Shown here: positions 34,081 to 41,862 of the stretch, piece by piece
Layout of the letters: the number at the start of each line of letters is the position of its first letter
How positions within the stretch are numbered: the stretch's first letter is position 1
DNA from: UBA4733 sp036734945
Lineage (GTDB): Bacteria > Chloroflexota > UBA4733
Direction of reading: 5' to 3'
Length of the DNA stretch: 64,000 nt
Assembly: GCA_036734945.1 (NCBI GenBank)
Contig: DAIMXP010000018.1
Location: 15,204-79,203 of the forward strand
Translations under genes and position numbers: made by a program
The notes under the pieces: generated by a model
What the model saw: the letters and a program-made list of their open reading frames with translations, nothing else
Databases searched by the model: none
Told to the model about the DNA's origin: nothing

Positions 34081-34442
34081 ATAATGAGTGTACCAGCGCG
34101 CCCGGCGTTGTCCCTGCTGGCCGTCATGGAGGAGTGCGCCGCAAAGTTTTGCATAGCAGACAAGCTCTCCAGGTGGAGCCGCATCCGTGCCCTCTGGCTG
34201 CGGTTCGTGTCTCCAGGAGAGAAGCAAGCGAGCGTGCAAAACATTGCGGCGTACTCCCGCGCCGCCGGCCCCATTGCACCCAACCATCTGGTAAACCTAA
34301 AGTAAGCAGTATTGGGCTACAGCGGTGTCGTCGGCGTTTCGGCAGCGGCACCGCGACACGGCCAGCGCGCCAACGAGGAAAAAGACACCGCGCCGAACCC
34401 CCGGACGGTGCCGCCCACCCCTCTGCCATGGAATCCCGCTGT
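34081..34442. other. 362-base stretch between moaD and the ligase gene
   Basis: No supported gene on either strand. The part next to moaD (about 34076-34095) is AT-rich for this window and could hold its promoter. The rest marks the change to the less GC-rich biosynthetic operon. No transposase, repeat or hairpin terminator was recognised. Confidence 0.35.
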
Positions 34443-35924
34443 TTACTTCCTGAACATCACGGCCGGATTCCTCGTAGCCTGCTCTATGATGACGCCGTCA
34501 AGGGATATTGACAAGGAGGTTTCACATCGCCGTCGCACACTGGCGAGGTCAAGGGCCTTCCCTGGCTGTGATGAGAGGACGACTCGAGCCGTATCAGCCG
34601 GATGACTGAGGTTATCCACTACCACGTCCGCGTGTACGATTCCATCGCAGCTATACAAGATCTCTTTTAACTGATTCGCATACACAATCCGCCCGCCGAT
34701 CGCCAGGCAATTGTGTTTTCTGCCCAAGAGGTAGATATATCCCGCGGCGGTTATATATCCCAGATCCCCGGTATAAACGAGATGTCCGGGGACTAACCCA
34801 TCCGGTCGCACGTCGCCCACATATCCTTGCGTCACGGACGGACTCGTCACCACGATCTCTCCGATCTCCCCGGGCCGTACCTCTCTTCGCGCATCGTCCA
34901 CGATCTTGACCTGGACACCGCCTATCGTCTTTCCGACTGAACCAAGATGCGATAGCTCGGCAGGTAGCCGAAGGGTAGATACTCGCGGGCCGGCCTCCGC
35001 GAGGCCGTAAGTCACCGCTATGTCCACGCCTTTCAGCAGGTCCATCGTCATGCGTAAGGTGGTCGTGTCCACGAATTCCCCACCGACCGTGAGCAACCGA
35101 AGCGATTTCAAGGGTACCGCCCCTGGGCGCATGCCGGCGACGCTCAGTAGCATACGCAGCAATCTTGGGACGGTAAACATCGTCGTGACATGTCCATCGG
35201 CAATTGCGCGTGGGATCCGATGGACTAGAGTGGGATCGTCCGGAAATACGACACTGCCTCCAGCATACAGATGGCTCAAAAGCTGACCGACCAGGCCATA
35301 GCTGTAGCTTAACGGCAGGAACGCCAGCGACCGGTCTCCCGATGTGAGGCCCAGCGAGTCCACATTGGCGCGGATATTGGCCAGCGTTGCGGTGGTTCCC
35401 AGCTTTATCGCCTTCGAGTAGCCGGTTGTCCCTGAGCTCTCGATCCAGATCGCCGTTCTGTCCAGCGGTACGGGGTGTTCGGTCGGTCGGTGTCCCGGCA
35501 TCCGGTACACCAGGAAAGTCGTATCGGCGATTGCGCTCGGCATCGTGAATCCCTGCGCTATCCCCTGGAGAGGCCGATCGTGGATGAGTTGGCGCTGTAT
35601 CAGCAGTGCTTGCACTTGCGACAAGGCCCCTGTACCGAGACGGCGAGAAGTGGCCATGGTACCGGCGAGAGGATAGGTCACCGCCCCGATCTGCCACGTG
35701 GCCACCAAGGCGACAACGAAGTCGACGCAAGACGTCCCGATTATCCCGATGACGTCCCCGCTCGCAAGACCGGTACTCAGAAGCGCCCGCCCGCACGCAT
35801 CTACTCGTCGCCATAGTTCGCGGTATGTGACATCTTCGCCGTGGTGACTCAGAGCAATGTGAGAGGACTGAGCGGACGATCGGGCCCGTAGTTCGCGGGC
35901 GAGATTGGGCGGCAGTTCTTCCAT
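34443..35924 (-). CDS. adenylate-forming acyl-CoA/acyl-ACP ligase
   Basis: 493 residues, an ANL-superfamily enzyme that activates a carboxylic acid with ATP. The phosphate loop IWIESSGTTGYSKAIKL, the motif YGLAEAGPR, and YTGDLGYITAAGYIYLLGR with the hinge are visible. The C-terminal subdomain ends ATRNPAVMFRK, where the usual catalytic Lys segment (SGK) is not seen, so thioester-forming activity is uncertain. It is the last gene of the operon with ACP, KS and reductase genes. It may load or release the acyl chain on the carrier. The MITE lies 13 bases upstream of the start codon, and no ribosome site remains there. Confidence 0.85.
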   Translation of the reverse strand: MEELPPNLARELRARSSAQSSHIALSHHGEDVTYRELWRRVDACGRALLSTGLASGDVIGIIGTSCVDFVVALVATWQIGAVTYPLAGTMATSRRLGTGALSQVQALLIQRQLIHDRPLQGIAQGFTMPSAIADTTFLVYRMPGHRPTEHPVPLDRTAIWIESSGTTGYSKAIKLGTTATLANIRANVDSLGLTSGDRSLAFLPLSYSYGLVGQLLSHLYAGGSVVFPDDPTLVHRIPRAIADGHVTTMFTVPRLLRMLLSVAGMRPGAVPLKSLRLLTVGGEFVDTTTLRMTMDLLKGVDIAVTYGLAEAGPRVSTLRLPAELSHLGSVGKTIGGVQVKIVDDARREVRPGEIGEIVVTSPSVTQGYVGDVRPDGLVPGHLVYTGDLGYITAAGYIYLLGRKHNCLAIGGRIVYANQLKEILYSCDGIVHADVVVDNLSHPADTARVVLSSQPGKALDLASVRRRCETSLSISLDGVIIEQATRNPAVMFRK

Positions 35925-35937
35925 TGAGGATGGCTAG

Positions 35938-36091
35938 CCTGGATTATTCATGAGTTATGACTCACAAGCTGTCCTGTCGGAGGTACACGCGCCTCCGTCC
36001 GCCAGATGCGCTGTTCCGCCACTCTGGGGCGGAACAGTGACGACTCCAGAGGCAATGCCACTTGTAAGTCGCCACTCATGAATAATCCGGG
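35938..36091. mobile_element. 154-bp MITE-like element with 18-base terminal inverted repeats
   Basis: Ends CCTGGATTATTCATGAGT (35938-35955) and the inverted CCCGGATTATTCATGAGT (36074-36091) match at 17 of 18 bases. Both sides are flanked by CTAG (35934-35937 and 36092-36095), consistent with a 4-base target duplication. The interior has no open frame but a 10-base hairpin (CTGTTCCGCC paired with GGCGGAACAG). It sits between the ACP and ligase genes. The right CTAG contains the TAG of the ACP stop. Confidence 0.75.
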
Positions 36092-36400
36092 CTAGGCGGT
36101 GCTGGCCATGCCTGCCTCGCCAAGGCCCTCTTTAGTGAGCACTTGAGACAACGCGAACTGTGCCAGTGTGTCCACGCTCATGAAAACGGCCGGGTCAACC
36201 TCGGTCACCTCGAGATCGAATTCGGTACATAGTGCCACGATCAGCTCCAGAGCCATCAAGGAATCGAGTTCCAGACCACCCTTCTCTGCCGGCGCGAATA
36301 GCCGCATGCTGTCCGGTATATCATCGGCCGACATCTCTAGCTGCAAGGCATTGACTAAAGAGCACTTTACCCTTCTCCTCGCGTCTTCGACCGTAAGCAC
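36092..36400 (-). CDS. acyl carrier protein
   Basis: 102 residues from a GTG with AAGGAG six bases upstream; the site starts inside the KS stop region. The phosphopantetheine attachment motif is LELDSLMALEL (Ser in DSL). The helical pattern is that of ACPs in fatty-acid and polyketide synthesis. The C-terminus is longer than a typical ACP (about 80). The gene lies directly after KS-alpha, the normal neighbour order in type II systems, and carries the growing chain. Confidence 0.9.
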   Translation of the reverse strand: MLTVEDARRRVKCSLVNALQLEMSADDIPDSMRLFAPAEKGGLELDSLMALELIVALCTEFDLEVTEVDPAVFMSVDTLAQFALSQVLTKEGLGEAGMASTA

Positions 36401-36412
36401 CTTCCGCTCCTT

Positions 36413-37648
36413 TCAGCGCCCCGAGACTATATCGTTCTTTTTGATTACGATGGACGCGACGTTGCCGCCGAAACCAAACGAGTTAGATAAGGCGACGGAG
36501 AAATCTTTGTTCAAGGCGGTGCCGATGACAAACTTGATGTCCTCGGAGCCTGTCATGGGCGTGGACAGGTTGATGGAAGGAGGCATGAAATGGTGATACA
36601 TACCGATCGTGGTGGCGATGGCCTCAACACTTCCAGCGGCACCGAGCGTGTGGCCGATCATGGATTTGGTCGAGCTGACGTAGACATTCGGTGTGTGGTC
36701 GCCGAACAGCGTGCGGATCGCCTTCAACTCCATGTCGTCGTTCGCTTTCGTCCCGGTTCCGTGGGCGTTTATATACTCGACGGCCCGGAGGGGAATCCCC
36801 GCCTGAGCGAGGGCACCGTGCATAACCGTGATGGCGCCGGTGCCCTCGGGATCGGGGCCCGTGGCGTGGTAGGCCTCGTTGGCCGTGGCGTACCCGGCGA
36901 ACTCGGCATAGATACGTGCCCCCCGTGTATTGGCCGACTCCCGCGTCTCCAGCAGAAGTATAGCACCGGCGTCACCGAGCATAAGGCCGTCACGTGTCTC
37001 ATCGAACGGGCGACAGCCGTTCCGTCCAAGCGCTTGCAGCGCGTTGAACCCGCTGAAAGTCAATTCGGAGAAGAGGTCGACGCCGCCGGCCAAGGCGAAG
37101 CGAACGTTCCCCCGGCGGATGAGGTCGAACGCGCGCCCAAGAGAATTCGCGCCAGCGGCGCAAGCAGTTGAGACCGTGGACACCGGGCCTTGAATCTTGA
37201 AGTACTTTGCGACCGTGCCGGTCATCGAACCGGCAGTACATGGTCCGAGGATGGCCCGCCGATCGCCGCCGGGCAGGCCCAGCTTCCCGCGCACGAATCG
37301 TATGAACGCGTAGCTCCCGCCGACTGTCGTGCCGAGCACTAGGCCCATCTCTTGCGGCTCAAAGGAACCGACCGGCAGCCCCCCATCCTGTAACGCTTCC
37401 TCAGCGACTCGAATGGCGACATCCGCGAGGACCGTCGCGTCAGAGCGTGCAAGCGGCTCAACCGGCCCGTCGATCAGCGTGGCCGCTTTCCGGGTGCGGT
37501 AGGCGGCCGATTCCGTGCTGAATCGCGCCGCCGGTACCAACGACGCGCCGTCACGACCGATATAGAGACTCTGCCGGAACTCAGCGAGATCTCGCCCGAT
37601 GGCGCACCACACTCCCATGCCGGTGATGACCACGCTCGCTCGCCCCAT
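36413..37648 (-). CDS. beta-ketoacyl-ACP synthase, KS-alpha (FabF-like)
   Basis: 411 residues from an ATG with GGAGG upstream. A complete thiolase-fold ketosynthase: Cys163 in STACAAGANSLG, His296 in NAHGTGTKANDD and His333 in SMIGHTLGAAG form the Cys-His-His active site. It condenses malonyl-ACP with the growing chain. The paralogue at 38464-39690 has lost this triad, so the two look like a KS-alpha/KS-beta pair. Within the operon it lies between the reductase and the ACP gene. Confidence 0.93.
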   Translation of the reverse strand: MGRASVVITGMGVWCAIGRDLAEFRQSLYIGRDGASLVPAARFSTESAAYRTRKAATLIDGPVEPLARSDATVLADVAIRVAEEALQDGGLPVGSFEPQEMGLVLGTTVGGSYAFIRFVRGKLGLPGGDRRAILGPCTAGSMTGTVAKYFKIQGPVSTVSTACAAGANSLGRAFDLIRRGNVRFALAGGVDLFSELTFSGFNALQALGRNGCRPFDETRDGLMLGDAGAILLLETRESANTRGARIYAEFAGYATANEAYHATGPDPEGTGAITVMHGALAQAGIPLRAVEYINAHGTGTKANDDMELKAIRTLFGDHTPNVYVSSTKSMIGHTLGAAGSVEAIATTIGMYHHFMPPSINLSTPMTGSEDIKFVIGTALNKDFSVALSNSFGFGGNVASIVIKKNDIVSGR

Positions 37649-37709
37649 CACCCACCTCCAGCTTGCGGACACTTACCCGGAACGGCCATCGCAGCGTCGT
37701 CGTGCGCTA

Positions 37710-38459
37710 TCACATGCTGGCACCGCCATCGATCACCAGTACTTGCCCGAACAGATACCCCACCTTGCCGCTTACCAGCAGTGCCACCACCTCGGCCACC
37801 TCCTCCGGCGTTCCTAGTCGGTGCATTGGATTCGTCGCGACCCGCTTGCGCACGACTTCGTCGCCCAGACCCCTGATCATCTCCGTATCAATCAAGCCTG
37901 GTGCGATACAATTGACCGAAATGCGAGAGTGGGCAACCTCCTTGGCGAGCGATTTGGAAAAGCCTACAATCGCCGCCTTCGCCGAAGAATACGCTGTCTG
38001 ACCCGGCGACCCATGGATACCACTTACGGAACTCATGTTCACGATCGCGCCCCCCCGCTGTTGTATCATCAGCGGGAGAGCCAGCCTGCAGCAATTGACA
38101 ACCGAAGCGAAGTTCGTGTGGAAGTTACTCCACCATCGCTCATCCTTGCTCAAGAGAAAGAGTTCATCGCCGACCACCCCGGCATTATTCACTAAGACCG
38201 AAAGGCAGCCGAAACGTCTCTTAATGGTGACAAACAGATCCTTGGTCTCGGCCAAATTACTCACATCTGCTCGGATCGCCACCGCCTCCGGCAGGCCTCG
38301 TCGGGCGATTTCGAGACAAACGGCCTCGGCGTCCTCCTGGCTTTTCACAAAATTCACGATGACTGTGTAGCCTTCTTCAGCCAGTCTAAAACTCGTCGCC
38401 CTACCGATACCGCGCGACCCGCCGGTCACAAGCACAATCTTCGCCTCACCGATCGGCAC
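37710..38459 (-). CDS. 3-oxoacyl-ACP reductase (FabG-type SDR)
   Basis: 249 residues from a GTG at 38459; an upstream extension would only cover the end of the preceding gene. SDR signature: VLVTGGSRGIGRATS (cofactor), NNAG, and SSVSG with the YSSAKAA catalytic Tyr and Lys. It reduces the beta-keto group formed by KS-alpha to a hydroxyl with NADPH. Start spacing of four bases from the KS-beta stop shows translational coupling. Confidence 0.93.
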   Translation of the reverse strand: MPIGEAKIVLVTGGSRGIGRATSFRLAEEGYTVIVNFVKSQEDAEAVCLEIARRGLPEAVAIRADVSNLAETKDLFVTIKRRFGCLSVLVNNAGVVGDELFLLSKDERWWSNFHTNFASVVNCCRLALPLMIQQRGGAIVNMSSVSGIHGSPGQTAYSSAKAAIVGFSKSLAKEVAHSRISVNCIAPGLIDTEMIRGLGDEVVRKRVATNPMHRLGTPEEVAEVVALLVSGKVGYLFGQVLVIDGGASM

Positions 38460-38463
38460 CTGA

Positions 38464-39690
38464 TCAATCCGTTCGCGACCACGATGATAACAAGACGCTC
38501 GAGTTGTTTCCGCCGAGGTGGATGGAATTGCATAGGCAGCGAGCACCCGATCGGTATGGTCTGCCTCCCAGCATCCGGTTAACGCTGGGCCATCTCGTGT
38601 CCGGCTCCATATAACGACTGGGGACCTGGCCAGTATGTAGAAAAAGTGCGCCGGTCGCCGTCCCCATCGACCCGGAAGACCCGAAGGTCTCGCCTATGGC
38701 TCCCTTGATGCCGATCACCCCGGGTGGGGAATCGCGCCCTAGCTCCGCGCAGGCTCGCAGTTCGGCCTCGCCATGCGGCCAATGTGACGACGCCGCCCCT
38801 ATCACCAACTCGATCGGCAACGTGGCGGCGTCGGCGGCGCGTACGGCTTGTTCCATGGTCCGGAGTATCGATCCGCTATCCCGCGTAGGCAACGCGTAGT
38901 TTGATAGGGCATCGGCACCCGTCGCGTAACCGAGCACCTCGGCATAGATTGTGGCACCGCGTCCCAGCGCGTGGTCTAGTCGCTCCAGCACAAGTATCGC
39001 GGCCGCCTCACCGAGGGCCATGCCGACGGAACCGCGGTGGTAGGGCCGTGTCGCTTCTACTACGGTATAGGCGTCGTGCGACAGCACGAGTCCCAACTGC
39101 TCGTATGACCAAAGGATAGATGGCCGCAATTCATCCAGCCCACCGCATAGGATCACGTCGGCCCTGTCATCTTGGAGGAGGTCGTATGCGTAGCACAGGC
39201 TGTGTTCTCCGAACAACATGGTACTCGGACCTTTGAGTTGGAAGTAACGAGCGACATCACCGATGGCAACATTGCCGACGGTGCGAGAGAAGAGCAGGGG
39301 GCTAGCGGTGGCTGGCCCGCGCAGGAACAATGCCGTGAGGTACTGCTCCACCATCTCATTTGGGCCGTAATCGGTGTTCAGGACGGTGCCTATTCGGGAG
39401 GGCGACATCATCTGCAAGTCGAGTCGGGCATCTTTTAGAGCGAGCGAGGTAGCGAACAGTGCTAGTTGGCAGTACCGAGAGGGATGGGGTGGTCGGAGTT
39501 TGGGAAGTACGTCCTTTGCGGAGAATTCGGGGATCGTAGCGATGATTACTGGGTGCTCAAGTTCAGCTGCCCACTTGTCGACAAGACGAAGCGCGGAGTC
39601 GCCAGCGAGCAGACGATCCCAGAAGATAGCTTTGCCGACGCCAAAACCGCAGAGGATGCCGATACCGGTGATGACAACTCGATCGGACAT
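38464..39690 (-). CDS. KS-beta / chain-length-factor-like ketosynthase without catalytic triad
   Basis: 408 residues, thiolase fold throughout (RVVITGIGILCGFG, PYHRGSVGMALGEAAAILVLE). At the nucleophile elbow GPSTMLFGEHSL has no cysteine. The first catalytic His is not present at IGAASSHWPHG. The third position, where KS-alpha has GHTLG, reads GETFG (His to Glu). Such changes are typical of KS-beta (chain-length factor) subunits of type II polyketide systems, which dimerise with KS-alpha and help set chain length. AAGGA precedes the ATG. It is encoded two genes upstream of KS-alpha. Confidence 0.85.
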   Translation of the reverse strand: MSDRVVITGIGILCGFGVGKAIFWDRLLAGDSALRLVDKWAAELEHPVIIATIPEFSAKDVLPKLRPPHPSRYCQLALFATSLALKDARLDLQMMSPSRIGTVLNTDYGPNEMVEQYLTALFLRGPATASPLLFSRTVGNVAIGDVARYFQLKGPSTMLFGEHSLCYAYDLLQDDRADVILCGGLDELRPSILWSYEQLGLVLSHDAYTVVEATRPYHRGSVGMALGEAAAILVLERLDHALGRGATIYAEVLGYATGADALSNYALPTRDSGSILRTMEQAVRAADAATLPIELVIGAASSHWPHGEAELRACAELGRDSPPGVIGIKGAIGETFGSSGSMGTATGALFLHTGQVPSRYMEPDTRWPSVNRMLGGRPYRSGARCLCNSIHLGGNNSSVLLSSWSRTD

Positions 39691-39731
39691 GCACGTCCTT
39701 CTTCGCTACGGCACCATGTCGCGGCTCTACG

Positions 39732-40199
39732 TTACGTGATGCAGCGGACGAACTCGCTATCGGAAGGTAGCTTCCCTACGGGTGAGACCAGGGTGAGGAC
39801 GGCACTTGCGACGAGCGTGTCATCCATGCTGATTGTGGCCTCAAAGCGAGCGAGCGCACCAATGGCCTGCACGAGCTTGGTGTTTACAATGAGTTGCGTC
39901 CCGGGATAGACCGGCACGTGGAACCGAGCCCGGTCGACGGCAGCAAGCTTCCCCGGCATCGGTAGGGTTTCAGATGGATGCTCGAGTCGATAGAGTGCCG
40001 CGCTCGCCTGCGCCATGATTTCGATGAGGATGACGCCCGGCACGATAGGCGACGAAGGAAAATGCCCGACGAAATACGGTTCGTTATACGTCACGCACTT
40101 GATGGCCCTCAAGGCCCCTGGCGGATGTTGCGTGACGCGATCAAGCAGCAAAAACGGATAACGATGCGGCAGAAGCTCATGCGGCAAAGGGAAACTCAT
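39732..40199 (-). CDS. 3-hydroxyacyl-ACP dehydratase (FabZ-like)
   Basis: 155 residues. Hot-dog fold: LLPHRYPFLLLDRVTQH, and GHFPSSPIVPGVILIEIMAQ with the catalytic His and the distant Glu. It removes water from the hydroxyacyl-ACP to give a trans double bond. Since no enoyl reductase is encoded in this operon, the double bonds would remain. The start is the second ATG-like codon (40199) after a TTG. Confidence 0.9.
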   Translation of the reverse strand: MSFPLPHELLPHRYPFLLLDRVTQHPPGALRAIKCVTYNEPYFVGHFPSSPIVPGVILIEIMAQASAALYRLEHPSETLPMPGKLAAVDRARFHVPVYPGTQLIVNTKLVQAIGALARFEATISMDDTLVASAVLTLVSPVGKLPSDSEFVRCIT

Positions 40200-40329
40200 C
40201 AATGGGAATCCACTTCAAATAGCCGAACTCAGCGAACAAACCCTCAACACCGCACTAACGCGTCGTCGCGGAGCGAGTAAAGGTCCAAACCGCCTCGATC
40301 GGAGGCGATCGCGCATCAATCCAATGCGA

Positions 40330-40767
40330 CTAATGTGACAGACCGTGCTCGGTCGCGAACTCTGGCCCGGCGATAGAAACGAGAGTGTGCAACGCTTGGC
40401 CGGGGAGTGAGGCAACGGCACTCGCCTGGATCTTCTTCGACGTAGCGGCACCGCGAACGGGGACGGAGATGGCCTGCTGCCGGATGGCATTGATGCCGCC
40501 CTGGAGCGATAGCTTATTAAATGCCGCCGAAACGCCCGCGCCCAGCATCTGCTCTGTCAAACCATCCTTGCCGCCGAGCTTCCGATACGTCGCGAGCAGA
40601 TCCACGTTCTCACCCTGAAGTTTGGCTAGGAACGCTTGTCCCAAAGTGCGCTCGATGAGCATCTGCTCCTGCTGCCCGGCCTGGACCGCCTGCAACGCTC
40701 GGAGTGTTGACACATGGACATTGGCGATTCCCGCGTGGTCGACACTGAAGTTGGGGGTAGGAGGCAT
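40330..40767 (-). CDS. unknown protein, first gene of the polyketide-like operon
   Basis: 145 residues from an ATG preceded by AAGGA; a GTG three bases upstream is an alternative. The N-terminal part has no signal peptide (MPPTPNFSVDHAGIANVHVS). The middle is helical and Gln-rich (TLRALQAVQAGQQEQMLIER). The C-terminal third is more mixed (IRQQAISVPVRGAATSKKIQ). I do not recognise a family. It lies 130 bases upstream of the dehydratase and next to the operon promoter. A modified-peptide precursor, scaffold or regulator are all possible. Confidence 0.65.
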   Translation of the reverse strand: MPPTPNFSVDHAGIANVHVSTLRALQAVQAGQQEQMLIERTLGQAFLAKLQGENVDLLATYRKLGGKDGLTEQMLGAGVSAAFNKLSLQGGINAIRQQAISVPVRGAATSKKIQASAVASLPGQALHTLVSIAGPEFATEHGLSH

Positions 40768-40818
40768 CACAAGATTCCTTTCTGGAGAGCGAATGGCACA
40801 ACTGCCGATCTACTTAAA

Positions 40819-40847
40819 AGTATACCAGGATCCATGCGATTTGGGAA
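40819..40847 (-). promoter_or_regulatory. probable promoter of the polyketide-like operon
   Basis: The minus strand reads TGGTATACT, an extended -10 with a near-consensus TATACT (40819-40824), about 52 bases before the first gene. A weak TTCCCA (40842-40847) is 17 bases further up as -35. The region also serves the divergent gene at 40912. Confidence 0.5.
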
Positions 40848-40911
40848 GCCTGCCCGCAGGGCTGTCATGGAGCGGCCAGAGCTCCCATTCGACGTGTACA
40901 AGGAGGACACC

Positions 40912-41706
40912 ATGGTCACCGCATCGCCCCCGGAGAGGATGGTCTCGCACGCCCACGGCGACCCCATCCGCATCGTGCCGGTCCACTCAGTCGACGAGAT
41001 CGCGGCGCCAGCGCACGGCGCAACCGCCGGTCCGCCGCCCCACCTTACCTACCGCAACGGTCCCTTGCTCAGCGCGGTCGAAGTCTTCACCGTCTTCTGG
41101 GGATCAGCCTGGGTGGGCCCGCAGAGCAGCCTCTTGCCGAGCCTCAACGCCTTCTTCGACTTCATCCTGACCAGCGCACTGATTGACCAGTTGGCAGAGT
41201 ACAACACGCCTCAGTACCCGATTGGCCACGGCCGCCACACCGGCACGATTACCCTCACGAAGCCGGCGTTGCGCCATTCGATATCGGACAATGCCATCCA
41301 GCACATGCTGCAGCAAGAGATCTCCACCAACCCCGCGTTCCCCCAGGCGACGCCGAACACGCTCTACTTCGTCTACCTCCCACCCGGCGTCAAGGTTATC
41401 CAGGGCGGCAGCGCGTCATGCACGAGCTTCTGCGGGTACCACAACGACATCAACGGCCAGATATTCTACGCGGTGATGCCCTTCCCCGGCTGTGCGGGCT
41501 GCACCGGCAGCCTGGCCCCGCTCGACGCCCTCACCTCCACCAGCTCCCACGAGTTGTGCGAGGCGATCACCGACGCCATCCCGGGCCAGGGTTGGTATGA
41601 TGACACCAACGGCGAGATCGGCGACATTTGCGCCTGGAAAACGAAGACCATCGGCCAGTACACGGTCCAGTTGGAGTGGTCCAACCAGCAAAACAACTGC
41701 GTTTGA
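40912..41706 (+). CDS. uncharacterised protein of the S-H-E-x-x-E-x-x-T-D family
   Basis: 264 residues from an ATG with a perfect GGAGG site; the upstream extension has no support. No signal peptide is obvious. Conserved-looking stretches are PQATPNTLYFVYLPPGV, SCTSFCGYHNDINGQIFY and SSHELCEAITDAIPGQGWYD. His-Glu and a later Asp recall metal-binding sites, but no HExxH zinc motif is present. The same pattern occurs in the broken gene at 28912-29364. Function unknown. It is divergent from the polyketide-like operon and could be linked to it by the shared upstream region. Confidence 0.75.
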   Translation: MVTASPPERMVSHAHGDPIRIVPVHSVDEIAAPAHGATAGPPPHLTYRNGPLLSAVEVFTVFWGSAWVGPQSSLLPSLNAFFDFILTSALIDQLAEYNTPQYPIGHGRHTGTITLTKPALRHSISDNAIQHMLQQEISTNPAFPQATPNTLYFVYLPPGVKVIQGGSASCTSFCGYHNDINGQIFYAVMPFPGCAGCTGSLAPLDALTSTSSHELCEAITDAIPGQGWYDDTNGEIGDICAWKTKTIGQYTVQLEWSNQQNNCV

Positions 41707-41794
41707 CCGTCGGCGGAGCACGAATCGGGTCGAGCCAGGTCCAGGTCAGCCTGCAACCCCGCCCTGACTTCTGTCCAACGGGAACAGCCCGCTG

Positions 41795-41824
41795 TTGACC
41801 AGTCCATGGCAGGCCCGCTAGACT
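41795..41824 (+). promoter_or_regulatory. probable promoter of the nurA-herA-sbcDC operon
   Basis: TTGACC (41795-41800) and TAGACT (41819-41824) are spaced 18 bases apart, 39 bases before the nurA start codon. A start site near 41832 would leave a leader of about 30 bases containing the GGGAG ribosome site. Confidence 0.5.
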
Positions 41825-41862
41825 CCACTCGATTGAACGTTTGTCCCAGCCGCGGGAGCGCC

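Noticed and set aside
34081..34442. Possible small plus-strand genes upstream of the ligase end
   Set aside because: Frames overlap on both strands, lack ribosome sites and resemble no protein.
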